Assembly (NCBI GenBank): GCA_033961575.1
Contig: CM066727.1
Span: 120,268,434-120,332,433, forward strand
DNA from: Aselliscus stoliczkanus
Taxonomy: Eukaryota; Chordata; Mammalia; Chiroptera; Hipposideridae
Direction of reading: 5' to 3'
DNA length: 64,000 nt
Each line of letters begins with the position of its first letter. Position 1 is the first letter of the stretch. The notes under the pieces are model-generated. The model was not told the origin of the DNA. It saw only the letters and a list, made by a program, of their open reading frames with translations, and did not search any database. The position numbers and the translations under genes were made by a program. This document shows, one piece after another, positions 1 to 11,939 of this stretch.

Positions 1-59
1 GTATACTAGATTTTCTATAAGGTGGAACCTGGCATTGCTTATTGTAATGAAAAGTCCAG

Positions 60-460
60 GTGCTACCGCCTTCCTCTTGATCTACAAGTCACTCTTGACT
101 CTTTCCTTTCTGTTCACCTTCCACACATTCTATTCCACCAACATGTGCGATAGACTCTATTAAATCTGAATCCCTCTACTTCTCTAGATCTCCACTGTTA
201 CTCCCTTGGTCCAAGCCACCATCATTCAGCTTTTGTCACAGGAACTACTCTTGCTTCTGCTCTCAGGTTCCTGCAGTCTGCCCATTCTCCACACTACAAC
301 CAGAGAGAGATATTGTATTGATGTGAATTAGATTATGTCAATTTTCCTGCTTAGAACTCTGCAATGTATTTTGATTGAACTTAAAAGAAACTCCAGGTTT
401 CAAGGTGTTAAATTATAGGGCTCCTGCCTACCTCTCCATACTAGGGATTTTGTTTTGTTC
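60..460 (+). repeat. L2-like LINE fragment
   Basis: The order of short motifs (CCATTCTCCACACTACAACC, then CCTGCTTAGAAC, then GGGCTCCTGCCTACCTCTCC) follows the 3' part of the mammalian L2 LINE in the sense direction. No reading frame survives. The family is assigned by memory of the consensus, and the ends are approximate. Confidence 0.45.
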
Positions 461-1289
461 CCCTGTGGACTTCTGGCTGGTTTAAAAGCTAGTAGTTTGT
501 AACTATCATTTTGGGGTAGATAAAGCTTTAGTTTTCCTTACTACTTGCAGGTCTGTTTTCTCAGGTTTATATTATGGCTAACTCCTCTGACCGGTTGTTA
601 TTGGATGGACCAAAGAGTCAAAATTTCATTTTGAATTCCAACAATTTTGCATTCTTTGATCAATTCCCTCACAATCATGCAGATGCCAACTTGAGAGATT
701 TCCTTACCCAAATGACCCTGCTTTCAGAGAAGCCACTGTTTTGTCAATTTTGAAATTTAGAACAAGCCCTAATTCTAGGGCTCGACCTTGTGTTCATGGA
801 ACACCTCAAGCTAAATTTATATTTTCATGACTTTTCTTCCTTTTCTGGACTCTGTCTCGTCTCCAAATTGTTAGTGGTTTTCACTGTTCTCATTTGAGTA
901 GCCACATGATTATGGGAACCTGCAAACTGGGAAGCGAACTAGTTATTAAGATGGGGCATGTAGAGTTCGGAACAACTTATTAACTGCTGGGTGTGGCCCA
1001 CACAAGCCTGGCAAGCTCAGACTCATAGCTCTTCTCCCTGAATTTACCCCCAGGAAGAAGCTTAGTTAGCAGTTCTCTAAAGAACCAGGGATTTGGTACC
1101 AGGTGTTTTCCTTGTAAAACAGCTGACCAACTTTACTCAGTGTAGTCAGAGTGTTGTGTTGCCTCCCACAAGGAAAAATTGGTGACCTGTTTTAGCTGGT
1201 ACTGTAGGAAACTTTCCTTGAGAACTAAAATGGCTTGGGAGGGCAAGGAAAGTACCTCTTAACCGAGCTTTGGGGAATGTTTTATTGTA
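461..1289. other. No recognised feature
   Basis: I see no repeat family, long open frame or RNA-like structure here. Composition is typical AT-rich intergenic or intronic mammalian DNA. Confidence 0.5.
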
Positions 1290-1990
1290 CTGAAATACAT
1301 ATTACATAATGTATTACTAATAAGATTTTACTATACAATTCAGTGATATCAAGTGCATCCATGATGTCGTAAGACTATCACCACTATCTAATTCTAGAAA
1401 GTTCTCATCCCCCTAAAAGAAACCCTATACCCATTAGGGGATCACTCTTCATTCCTCCATTGCCACAGCCCGTGGAAGCCACAAATCTGCTTTCAGCATC
1501 CATGGATTTGTCTACTCTGGATAGTTCAAATAAATAGAATCATGAAATGTAGCCTTTTGTGTCTGGCTTCTTTCACTTAGCATGTTTTCAAGTTTCATCT
1601 GTGTTGTAGTCTATGTCAGTGCTACGCCCCTTTTTAAAACTACATAATATTCCATTATATGAGTATATGTCACATTTTATTTGTGCATTCTTCTTTTGAT
1701 GCGCATTTGGGTTATTTCTATCTTTAAGCTATTGTGATTAGTGCTGCTAGTGTATACAAATTTTTGTTGGTATACCTGTTTTCAATTCTTTTAGTTACAT
1801 ACCTAGGAGTAGAAAAATGGTAATTCTGAGGCATATGGCAATTCTATGTTTAACTTCTTGAGAAATTGCCAAACCATCTTCTCCAGTGGCTGAACAATTT
1901 TAAATTTCCGTCAGTAATGTATAAGGGTTGTTGTTTGGAGTTTTGGAGAATTTTAAGTATTTGTAAGGGTGTCTGTGCCTATAATGAATC
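1290..1990 (-). mobile_element. Ancient L1 3' end, antisense
   Basis: Read on the plus strand, this gives the familiar antisense L1 3' region: CACCACTATCTAATTCTAGA, then TTTTGTGTCTGGCTTCTTTC, then a degraded 'ATACCTAGGAGTAG' and 'AATTGCCAAACCATC' series. It is heavily mutated and has no coding capacity, so it is an old mammalian L1 (L1M class). The exact subfamily was not determined. Confidence 0.6.
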
Positions 1991-2099
1991 ATTAAAAGAC
2001 ATTTGGATGTTAGCAAAAGAAAACTGATTTATATTTTTAAAAAGAGATGGATTTATCTTCTCCCCCTTGATTTAAATTCTCCATCCCCTAGGGATGAGA

Positions 2100-4430
2100 A
2101 TGGGCCAGGATGGCGAATTTTGAGTCAAATCCCAGAAAGTTCTGACAGATTCTTGTGAGGGCACCCACATGTAAGAAGATTACATGTGTAGTGTTTTGAA
2201 ATACTCAAAGCTTACCTGTGCAGAAATGTAACTTTACCTTTTCAGTTACTGAGCTTGACTTAGTTCTGGTGGCCCCATTTCCATTGATGTTAAAAACCTC
2301 CTAATCCTGCTACTGAAAAGAAATATGGTCTCTTCTGGTTTAAACAGTAACAAGTAATTAAAATTTGTTAATTCCACTCCAGATTTAAACTCATTAATTC
2401 AAGGGCCACGCTGTTTATTTGGGCTGTTCTGGGCTTTGCTGTCCCCACTGCTTTCTCCATCTCAGGGAATTACAAACTTCGTGACACAGGGAGAGGTGTG
2501 GTTGGTCCACAAACTCTTCTCAGGTTCTCACTACCTCTCTTTTGGTATAAATCTGGTCCTTGTTATACCTGTCAGAACTGCACTAGCCAGACCTTTGGGA
2601 ATGTGCCAGAATTTTCTACTGATGTCGACATGTTTACCTGTGCCCTGTGGTAATAAGATACGGACTCCTTGAACTTTCTTTTCTTAGACTCTAGGCCCCC
2701 TCCTATCCCATGAACCACTCAGCATATCACTCAACCTGTGGGTGATGTGTCATGAATCCAGTGGATTTGCCCATAATGCTATACTAGTTGTTATTAAATA
2801 GGTTCATTCATCTGATGCAATGTCATGTGGGAATCTGATTTGGGTGGCTTGAACTTTGTAAGACCTCCAACAATTGTGCTAGTTGAGGCCCTGTGGATAA
2901 GAAGTCATACACAGATATGTGTTGGCATGTCAAAATGAATCTTTGTTCCTTCCATGGTAGAAGGGATCCAATGGAGGCTACTTATACACTAAACGGACTA
3001 TTGGTATCCTTGAGGGATGTTTCTGTAGAAGGGGATCAGTGTTAGTCAATGTTGGTAGGCTAGACATTTCCCAGCATCCTTGGTGAGTAGAAACCCATGA
3101 CTGTGAGCCCTGCATAGCCCCTCTCCCTTCCACCATGGTTCTACAATGACAAGCCCATTGTGCCAGCACTGGGATAGCGTATGGCAGAGACTGACTGATG
3201 CCTGCTGGCCAATTCATTCTCCCTACTTGGTTGTTTAATGTCTCTTCCTTGGGGTATACTCTATGATGGTAGTAACAATGCAAGGCTAATGTAAGACATC
3301 TTCTTTACTCAAAACTAAAGGTCTATCTACATGCCTCTATTCCATATCTTCTTGTCCCTGATCTTCTAATATTTATTCTTTCTTGCCTCTGACCAACCAG
3401 CCAAGCTATTTTCTGAGTTTATGCATTGATTTTGTCTCTCTCCACATTAAAAAAAAAAAATTGGATATGTTGCCTAATGATCTATCCATTGGAAGAATTT
3501 CAATTCACAGACCTCACCTTCAAGGCCATCACTGAATGGGGATGCAGTGTGGCCAAAGTCAAACTTTAGCTATTACCCAAAAACGTATGAGGTGGCACAT
3601 CCATGAACCAAGCTTCATGTTCTTCCTCTTCATCAGCTTGCCATTGAAAGTTGCACCAATAGGATTATGATAAGGTGACACGGGTCCACCTCCTTGTGTC
3701 TCACAATTTTTTCATTGGCCATGCCTTGGCTTTGATCCCAGTATTTCACTTCCAGCTGTGATCTATTGCCTCTGAGCTGCCCAGTTTGGTGTGTCTGGCA
3801 GAACCCAGCTTCTCTTCAGAACTGAGGCAATTAGTTTTTATCAGGGCCAAGTAGTAAGCAGTTTTTGAAAAGGTATACAATTTTCTGCTGCAGATAGCGT
3901 GACCTTGTTTCAGGACTCTAAAAGTGATTTTTCTATTGTGGCTGGCTTAAACTGCACACTGCACCACTTTTTCTCTTTGATACATCTAATAACTTACAGT
4001 CTGCTGAGTCAAATGGCCCAAATGGCAAGATCACTTGTACCATGGCCATTTCCTCCTCTGGTCCTCACTCAAAGCTGGCAGCCTTTTTTGTCACCTGGTT
4101 TGTAGGCTACAATACACAGATGCTGGCAGCCTTCAGAAATGAGACATGAATTTGATTGAGATGGGTCTCTTCAGTTGAAAGCAATTTCCAGTAAGGTTGA
4201 CAGCCATGGCTGTTAGCTGGTAACGCCACTCAGCATGTGAGGGTAAAATCCTGTCCATCCCCAAAAGGGATTCTGACAGCACAAGACAGAGTCCCTGGTG
4301 ACTCAAAGTAGTGAGGCTGATGCCTAACTTATCAACAGCCATAGTGAAAGCCAAAGACAGTGGAATAATACCAGAAATGTGCTGAGAAAGGGATTGCCAA
4401 ACTACTATTCTATATCCACCCAATACACTT
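2100..4430 (-). pseudogene. Decayed ERV-L-like retrovirus internal region, antisense
   Basis: Several motifs over about 2.3 kb (GGTTGTTTAATGTCTCTTCC near 3229, GTAAGACATCTTC near 3292, TGATGCCTGCTGG near 3196) resemble the antisense of the pol region of class III endogenous retroviruses (ERVL/MaLR group). The minus-strand stretch 3283-2978 reads like the segment ahead of the integrase zinc-binding domain. Every frame is broken within about 100 codons and no gag, env or LTR was recognised. It is an inert fossil. The family call rests on resemblance, and the ends are approximate. Confidence 0.4.
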
Positions 4431-4492
4431 CATGAGTGAATATGAAATAAAAACATTTTCAGGTGAAAACAGAAAAATAAAAAAATAAAAAT

Positions 4493-4494
<2 letters not shown>

Positions 4495-4543
<49 letters not shown>
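4495..4543. repeat. (AG)n microsatellite
   Basis: An uninterrupted AG dinucleotide run of about 49 bp, preceded by an A-rich AAAATAAAAATAAA stretch. It may have grown from the tail of a neighbouring retroelement. Confidence 0.96.
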
Positions 4544-4546
<3 letters not shown>

Positions 4547-5009
4547 TTTGCCCCCAGCAACCTCTCACTAAGGAAAGTAATTCTGAAGGATACATTTCAG
4601 GCAAAATGAAAATGGTCTGAGATGAATGCAAGAAGAAACAATGAACAAAGAGTATGGCTAATATGTGTGTAAATCTAAGTGAACATTGACTATGCAAAAT
4701 GGCAATAATAATGTCTTGTGGATTTTATTTAGAAATCCCTAGAAATATTTCTAATATATGAATTATATATAACACTTAAAAATTGGACACCTCCTAGAGA
4801 AGCCAAAGTGAAAAGTAAATGGATATAAATTTGGGCAGAACTGTGCTCTAGACACAGTGCTTCTTCTTTAAGAAAATAAAATTACAAAACCATACAAACA
4901 AAAGCTACCAAATAACATGAAAATAAACAGCTTTAATATGGACCATTGCATAGAATTTCACATCCCAAAATGAGGTTTTGTGGTAGTTATTTAATAACCG
5001 ATGCTAAAA

Positions 5010-5010
5010 T

Positions 5011-5062
<52 letters not shown>
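5010..5062. repeat. (AAC)n microsatellite
   Basis: About 17 perfect AAC units. Such runs often grow from retroelement poly-A tails, but no element body is recognisable upstream. Confidence 0.95.
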
Positions 5063-5426
5063 CCATGGTTGAACTGCATTTTTTTTCTGCTCCCCTCCCC
5101 TTAAGAGAAAATTCTCAACCACTTGTCTAGTACCTATTGATTAAAAACCATTTGGAAATTACTCCATCTGTCAATGAAATGCAAACACTTCTGGAGTGAA
5201 ACTAAGCAGCTGTTTAAATGTTCAGAGCTTCACTAGAAAAAGAAATCCTCTTCCTTAACACTGGCTCTGTTTACATTATACCAAAACAATGACTCATTCA
5301 GGGAGAAAACCCAGTCTTTCCAGGTTGTGTAAACACAACCATTATTTATAAGGAGATTTATAAGAAGACCCAGGACTAACTGCTTCCCAGTTGAGGAGCT
5401 GCTAAGCACTAGAGTTAGGAGAGTTA

Positions 5427-5429
<3 letters not shown>

Positions 5430-5477
<48 letters not shown>
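5430..5477. repeat. (GT)n microsatellite
   Basis: About 24 perfect GT units. Likely length-polymorphic. Confidence 0.97.
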
Positions 5478-5714
5478 TGAATTCAGAATTATATGTGTTA
5501 GTGGACCACACTTGAAATTCACAATAGCTCAGGCTCCCTTTATTACATCAAATCAACTAACAAGCTTGGAATAAGTAAAAGTTTTACAAGTAGTGGTATA
5601 ATTTATAATTCTAAAGAATTTATTCATACCATCCAGAAATTAGCAAATGTTTTCCATTTGACTGAAAACATACCTTGGTCATTTTTTTTTAGTTGCTTCC
5701 TCCTTAACTAAGGA

Positions 5715-5950
5715 GGAAACTGAGTAGAGCATGTGGGGTTTGAATATCAGCTCCAGCAGCAGCATTGGGCAAAGTTCTTGTCCCTAAGCCTCAATTTCCA
5801 TGCCTGTCAAATGGCAAAAACAACATGTCTCACAGAATAATTGAGAAGACTAAAGAACTTAAAATTGTAACAGTAAGTTTGTAAGAATTCAAAAAAATGT
5901 AAATTATTTGATGCAATGTTTGCCACACAGCACTTGCTACAAGTTACCTA
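5715..5950 (+). repeat. MIR fragment
   Basis: The string GGGCAAAGTTCTTGTCCCTAAGCCTCAATTTCCATGCCTGTCAAATGG is read here as a degraded MIR core ('GGGCAAGTTACTTAACC..CTCAGTTTCC..CTGTAAAATGG' in outline) in the sense direction. It is an ancient tRNA-derived SINE. Confidence 0.45.
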
Positions 5951-6224
5951 TTGCTTAAAATCATGAAACATTTTGCTGGGTTGAATATGGATGCCCTTTA
6001 ATTCATTAATATTTAGCTCTATTAGCTTTTGGCAATGAATGATTGTTCACATAGATATTCCAGAAATGCAAACTGCTGCCAGTCTGTGCGTTTCTTCAAA
6101 TAACAACTAGGTAATTCAATAGTTAGATATTTTTAATGACTCCAGACGATACTTTACTGTTCATATGAACCTGCAGGAAGGCTGGGAGGCCAAGTTGTTC
6201 AAATCATCCACTTCACAGCAACTA

Positions 6225-6725
6225 TCAGTTAGGGTCTTGGCAGGAAGTGGGTGACACATGCAAACTGGGGATAGAAGAAAGTTTAATAAAGGACTATTTA
6301 CAAAGTTGTGGGCATGGTTTAGGGGGAAAATGATAATGAGGCAGCCGAAGTTAATAAATGGGGGAGAACAGTCACCATTTCTAAGCCCAAATGGGCAGGG
6401 GGAGGGTGTGGCACAGAGGACCTCTTGAAAGGGACTCTGATTTGGGGAATGGAGACGTATTTCATGCTGGGATCTGGCCAGGAAGGAGCAGGGGGATAAA
6501 TATCCCAACCTCACTCTCTTTCTGATCTTTCAACCCCCTCCCAGTGCTTCTATCAATAATTGATCAGACCCTAGCTGAGAAGCCTGAGGTCAAGGGAGCC
6601 TGCTGCTGCAGTCCAAGCAGGTCAGCCTTTGAGACACAGGACATTGAAGAGTGGATTTGGAAACACAAACAGAAGGCAGCCAGCATCAGAGCTGTCAAGG
6701 TTTTCCACAGCCAACGAGGGAACTA
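6225..6725. repeat. Probable ancient interspersed repeat, family unknown
   Basis: The segment has the look of an old mammalian LTR-like repeat: 'TTTAATAAAGGACTATTTACAAAG' type wording near 6281, and 'CTGAGGTCAAGGGAGCCTG' followed by 'CAGTCCAAGCAGGTCAGCC' near 6583-6630. I recall related sequence elsewhere in mammals but cannot name the family. There is no intact frame. Confidence 0.35.
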
Positions 6726-7559
6726 TTGAAATTGACTTCAAATGTGTTGCCAGCCCAGACCCTCTTTGCTCAACTATTGTACATGGTGCAGAACTCTGGA
6801 CCCACTAGGAACATTGCCAGCAGCTGGAAGGCATGCCAAGTGGCTCCAGGAGGAAAATTCTGGTTTGCCTGCTGGACATTTCTGTGTGGAGACAGGATAA
6901 ACTCTCTCTAGGCAAAAATACTATTAGGGTTGGTGAACTTCAAACCATTAAGCCCCCAAATTAGAGAACAGTTTGATCCAAACCCTGGGATTTCATGTCT
7001 AGGTGGAAAGAACCGCTTGTAAACCCACGCTGAGTAAACCAATACGCGTGGTAATGGTGATGATTGGGGGTTACAGAGTTTGCTTGGCTGCTGAAATGGG
7101 TTTTATGGCAGGTACTGTGCTTCATGTGCTCCAGCTTCTCTAGGGCCTTGAGATATCCTGCAGCCCCAAACAACAGTTTGAGTACAACCTGTGAGAGACC
7201 CTGGGCCAGAATTGCCCAGCTAAGATGCTGCTGGCTCCCTAACCCTAAGAAGCTATATGGAGTATTAAATGTTTGTCATTAATCAGCAATAAAGAACTCT
7301 TACAATAATGTATAAGAGGCCAAGGGCATTCACTGAAAACTGATCAAGGGGTAAACAAAGTGAGCATGAAACCTAGAAAGGAAGGAGAGTTGGCTGGAAA
7401 AAGTGGATTTAACCATAATAGACAAGCAGTGTGAGGCATAACTGACATAACTGACTATGTTCAAGTAAAACATAGCCACTAACAGAGAGATAAAGAAACA
7501 ATCACTGTCTGAGAATTTACCCTATAAATTCGGTAGCCTTTGCAAAAAATTTATGGTTC
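6726..7559. other. No recognised feature
   Basis: Anonymous sequence. Small frames on both strands overlap each other and show no protein family motif. Confidence 0.5.
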
Positions 7560-7690
7560 TGTGTTATACATTGTTTACAAGGAAAGATGCTCAGGGTCTG
7601 AAGTAAAGACACGTGCTCAAAGTCAGACAGACAGTAGATGACAGAGCTCTGATTAGAACCCAAGCCAGTCTGACTTCAGAGTTCCCTTTC
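7560..7690 (-). repeat. MIR fragment, antisense
   Basis: The plus-strand wording 'GTGCTCAAAGTCAGACAGACAGTAGATGACAGAGCTCTGATTAGAACCCAAGCCAGTCTGACTTCAGAG' in outline follows the antisense MIR pattern (cleared antigen-like series: ACACAGCTAGTAAGTGGCAGAGC..AACCCAG). No function is implied. Confidence 0.5.
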
Positions 7691-9497
7691 TTTCTGTGCT
7701 TCTGTGTGCTGGCATAAAGAAAAGAAATATTGAATAAGGGAGATCATATTGGGAGATGAAGGAAGATAAATGAAACTGTCAAGGGCAACATTCTTCAGTC
7801 TTTTGGAAGGAGGGGGGATTGTCTGTGGTGGAAACAAAACAAAACCCAGTAAAAACATATGGCTCATTAAGAGGAGGAAGCAAAGCTGGCCTCACTAGAG
7901 AACAGAAGATATTTTGAGTGATACTAGAGCTTAGAGGGAAAGAAGCCCCATCTGTAGTCATATCTTCAAGGCCAGACCAAAATATCCAGGGAACGTGTGT
8001 CTCTACTCCTTTGCAGATTGATTCTTCTAACCCACCCCCTAAGGGATAAACCAGGGAAAAGCACAGCCCTGATGGTAACACTTGAACATATGAAACAGCA
8101 GAGACAACACCCCCTGTCTCAGAGCCGATAGGGAAGACAGCAGGTCTTATAAAGTCTTCTAGCAGGAAAGTGAAAGAAAGTAAAAAAGCATTCTTCCAAT
8201 AATGTCCCTCTTGGTGCCATCATTTTCTATTTCTGAGTGTTTGGTGGTATTGTCCAGCTGACAGAAAAGCCATATTGAGTAAAATTTGGGGGAGGAAATA
8301 GTCTTGTTTTACTGGGAGTGGTAAAAGACATTATTGTAGGAAATAGATTTGGGAACCTTAAGTTTCAGGGGAACTGTTTAAATGATATTGTGGATAAAGT
8401 GGTTAAACAGGAAAGTCACAGATCAAATCCTACTAGAATAGATGTGGGTTATTACATAGGAAGGGTTGTGACTCCATATTTTGGCCCAAAGGCGAAGCTC
8501 TTTCAGACCCAGTAGAAGGGTAACATTACTCCTGATCCACCAAACACAATGGCATATCAGCTTCATCATCACCTCAGAGAAACAGAAAGCATAGACTGAA
8601 AATACAGAACACTCATCTTAGAGAGACACAGTGAACATTTTAGCAAAGCTCAGCCATTCTTGCAGTCATATGTAAGCTCAGATACTCAGCAATTTTGCTT
8701 AGCTAATTGTTTGGCCTTAGCGATGCTATCTTAACCTGGGTTCCCGTGAGAAAGCAGAGTCTGAGACATATCTTTTATGAAGGTGGTTTACTTGAGGATG
8801 TCATTTCAGGGGGTCATGAATGGAAGACTGGGAAGAATAAAATGGGGAAGTAGGGATTGCCCAAATCAGGATGCATTATTGAGCTGGTCAGAGCAGTGGG
8901 CAACTGAGGCTTGGTCCCATTGTGACTCTGAGGGATCATGTAGAATACATCTCTGAATTGTCATTAAGAGGGAAGTTCTGCCTCCAGTTCCGCATTGACC
9001 AAAGGTTATCCTATAGGAAAACAATCATCCAGATTTATGTATACGTTAGAACTAATCAGGTTTCCACAGACATCATAGGCATCAGATGTCAGGTGTCAGA
9101 GAAGTCGGAGGGCAGAAAGCAAGAGAGGTGGGTGCAACTGAAGCAGGGTTTTGCCAGCTTGAGGTTCACTGTGTCCTCTGTAGATGAAGCAAAAAATTTG
9201 AGGTGCAGCTCAAGAAATACTTGATACAAATATCATCTTAAAATTTCATTTAAGCAAAGATGAAAAATTTGAAAACAATACAAAAACTCCAATTCAAAAA
9301 ACCACCAGCCTGTTTATATAGGACAGAGTTGCAGAGCACACAAAATACTGAGCAGAATATAAAAGAAGACATTTTAATTAAATGATTTCCTTGATTATTG
9401 TTGTAGATTTGCTAATTACTCTTCAGGATCAAAAGTGGAAATTACTCTGAATTGTCCATTACTTACTATTTGTCATTTGTTTGATGTAAGTACATTT
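7691..9497. other. Mostly anonymous DNA
   Basis: Nothing is recognisable with confidence. A stretch near 8720-8990 (beginning CTGGGTTCCCGTGAGAAAGC) looks like an old repeat but could not be named. No coding exon is supported. Confidence 0.45.
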
Positions 9498-9508
9498 AAA
9501 TGAATTTA

Positions 9509-9612
9509 TCCAGCCGAGTGGCGCAGTGGTTAATTGCTGGCTTGGGAAGCCAGCGGCCCTGGTTCGGTCCCACATATGAGGGCCAGTGACACTGACCTCT
9601 AAAAAAAAAAAA
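9509..9612 (+). mobile_element. Short tRNA-derived SINE (form A)
   Basis: The body starts CCAGCCGAGTGGCGCAGTGG. It contains a pol III A box (TGGCGCAGTGG) and B box (GGTTCGGTCCC), and the anticodon stem CTGGC/GCCAG closes a 7-nt loop TTGGGAA. It ends ...GACACTGACCTCT plus poly-A. It is flanked by an 11-bp TSD AAATGAATTTA (9498-9508 and 9613-9623). The insertion is intact and fairly recent, made by L1-type retroposition. Confidence 0.92.
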
Positions 9613-9726
9613 AAATGAATTTAAAAAATATTCTTATGTAGTTCTCATTCTGTTGAGTGGGCTCAGTTATTTTCATAGAGTTTTGTTGGGGTTATTTTAA
9701 ATTTCTAAGTCTCCCCCCAATACCAC

Positions 9727-9777
<51 letters not shown>

Positions 9778-9778
9778 A
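9727..9778. repeat. (CA)n microsatellite
   Basis: About 25 CA units, with two CACG interruptions at the 3' end. Confidence 0.96.
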
Positions 9779-10084
9779 GGTATTCTTTTTAGATAATTGG
9801 AAGGTTGAACTCAGGTAGACTACCAGAGTCCAGGTTCCAGTGCCTTGAGAGATCAAACTTACATAAACATCACTTTTTACAAACTGAATTTTCAGTCTGT
9901 GTGTGTGTCAAGTTATAACAACCAGTGTGATAGGTTCCTGCAAAAGGATTACTGACCTGTGTTTACATTAAATCATATCAGGTGGCTCCCTCAATTCAGA
10001 ACAAATGCCATTTGGGAGGAAGCTTAGGAGAAATCCTGTTTTTTTCATGTAGAAATTCTAAAAAAGTAAATTTTTCATTGTGCA

Positions 10085-10290
10085 TCTTCTATTTGACAGG
10101 TGCTTTATATACTTATGTTTCAATGTTCCCAAAAATACACAAAGGAGATATGATTACTGTTATTTTTGCAGAAGAGGAAATGGAGGCCAAATGAGCTCAG
10201 TTGCTAAAGTTCTCGTGATCAGAAAGAGGCAGAGCCAGGATGCAAATCCAGACATGTCTGGCTCTGAAGCTTTATTCTTTCCCTTACACC
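10085..10290 (-). repeat. MIR fragment, antisense
   Basis: The plus strand carries 'GCAGAAGAGGAAATGGAGGC' then 'GGCAGAGCCAGGATGCAAATCCAG' in outline, the antisense MIR series (GATGAGGAAACTGAGGC..GCAGAGCCAGGATT). It is an old, inert copy. Confidence 0.55.
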
Positions 10291-10695
10291 TGGGGCTTTA
10301 TCACATGCATGGTACTTGTCTTTCTGGGAATCAGCATCCCAGTCCAGTGTACCTCACCATCTTATGTAATAACCTGGAGGGTAGGGAGAGCCATCTGCTT
10401 CATATTTGAGAACATATTTGAGTCCATAAGGCAAATAAGTTGGCAGAGTGCAGGAGAATTGTGACATTGCCTTTTGGCATTCCTGACTTACTCTGCATTT
10501 ATAAACAGAAATACATAGTCAAACATGTTGATTCCACAAGCCTATCATCATTCATTCTGAAATAAGCGTAGTTAGGGACATCAAGTACAAAAGGGATCCT
10601 TGTTTTGAAAGATGATGTCAGTCAGTAGGAGTTTTATGCTTTGTTTGCTTTTTTAAATCGTACCTCCTAAAGCACTAGCTTACAGGTGACTTCAT
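10291..10695. other. No recognised feature
   Basis: Anonymous sequence immediately 5' of the L1 insertion site. Confidence 0.5.
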
Positions 10696-10709
10696 AAAAT
10701 ATACTTCAG
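10696..10709. repeat. Target-site duplication, left copy (L1)
   Basis: AAAATATACTTCAG, identical to 15503-15516. The pair brackets the L1 insertion exactly. Confidence 0.93.
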
Positions 10710-11330
10710 GATGCATTTCAGCTACAAGGACAAATATAGGGTCAAAGTGAAAGGATGGAAATTGATACTGCAAGCAAATGATATTCAGAGAAAAGTAGGT
10801 GTATTCATACTTATATCAGATGAAACAGACTCAGGATAAAAAATACAACAAGAGACAAAGATGAACATTTAATAATGATAAAGAGGACAATAAAACAAGA
10901 AGACATAACCCTCATCAATGTATATGTCCCCAACCAGAGACCACTGAAATACACAAAGAACAGCTAACAGAACAAAAGAGAGAAATTGACCAAAACACAA
11001 TTATAGTAGGAGACCTAAATACATCATTGAAAGCTATGGATAGACCATCCAAATAAAAAATAAGTAAGGAAATATCAGCCCTAAATGTATCCATTTGACA
11101 CATTAAGCCTAATGGACATAATTGACATTTATAGAGCACTTCATCCTAGAACATCAGAATATACATTCTTTTCTAGTTTACATGGAACATTCTCAAGGAT
11201 AGACCATATATTGGGACATAAAACTAGCCTCAGCAAATTTAAGAATATTTAAATCATATCCAGAATATTCTTTGATCACAAGGCTTTGAAACTGGATGTC
11301 AACTGCAAAAAGAAAGCAAGAAAACCACAA
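10710..11330 (+). pseudogene. L1 ORF2 endonuclease domain relic
   Basis: The apurinic-type endonuclease region of ORF2p normally nicks TTTT/A targets. Visible relics: AATTATAGTAGGAGACCTAAAT at 10999 onward reads I-I-V-G-D-L-N (family GDxN motif); AGGATAGACCATATATTGGG near 11197 reads R-I-D-H-I-L-G; TTTGATCACAAGGC at 11271 reads F-D-H-K, where the family has S-D-H-N, so the catalytic D-H pair is still spelled. In-frame stops (for example CAAATAAAAAATAA near 11050) destroy the protein. The N-terminal part of the domain is absent because of the 5' truncation. Confidence 0.8.
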
Positions 11331-11332
11331 AT

Positions 11333-11871
11333 ATGTGGAGACTAAACAACATACTTTTGAAAAACACCTGGGTCAAAGAAAAACTAAGAGGAGAGATTAA
11401 AAGATACATAGAAACAAATGAGAATGAAAATACATCCTATCAAAATTATTGGGATGCAGTGAAAGCAGTAGTAAGAGGGAAATTTATATCATTACAGACC
11501 TATCTCAACAAACAAGAAAAATCCCATGTAAACAACCTAGCATTATACCTTAAAGAACTAGTAAAAGAAGAAAACAGGAAACCCAAAGTCAGCAGAAGGA
11601 AGGAAATAATAAAAATTAGAGCAGAATTTAATGAAATAGAGAATGAAAAGACAATGGAAAAATTTAATGCAACAAAGAGATGGTTCTTGGAAAAATTAAT
11701 AAAATTAACATACCCTTGGCTACACTCACTAAGATAAAAAGAGAAAAGACACAAATAAACAAAATCAGAAATGAAAGAGGAGATGTTACCATAGTTACCA
11801 CAGAAATACAAAGGATCATGCAAGAATACTATGAAGGACTATATGCTACCAAATTCAATAACCTAGAATAA
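11333..11871 (+). pseudogene. L1 ORF2 linker between endonuclease and RT
   Basis: Begins with M-W-R-L-N-N, a well-conserved L1 ORF2 motif, and continues ETNENENTSYQNYWDAVKAV before drifting. The frame is open from 11333 to 11737. A shifted frame from 11680 continues as INKIRNERGDVTIVTTEIQR, then EYYEGLYATKFNNLE. At least one frameshift near 11690 and the stop at 11869 separate it from the RT region. Pure relic. Confidence 0.85.
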
Positions 11872-11939
11872 ATGGACAAGGTCTTAGAAATTTAAAGCCT
11901 TCCTACACTGAATCACAAAGAACTGGTAAATCTAAATAG

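Larger units (their letters stand above)
4544..5714. other. Anonymous DNA holding two microsatellites
   Basis: Apart from the AAC and GT repeats annotated separately, I see nothing recognisable. There is no sustained open frame. Confidence 0.5.

Noticed and set aside
2978..3283. Intact retroviral gene
   Set aside because: Only about 100 codons are open and the surrounding ERV-like region has stops in all frames.
4410..4697. Serine/leucine repeat protein frame
   Set aside because: It is a translation of the AG/CT microsatellite.
5233..5511. Threonine/histidine repeat protein frame
   Set aside because: It is a translation of the GT/CA microsatellite.
9509..9612. tRNA gene
   Set aside because: A and B boxes and an anticodon-like stem-loop are present, but the acceptor stem does not close, and the poly-A tail and TSD mark a SINE. 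The same holds for the other SINE copies.
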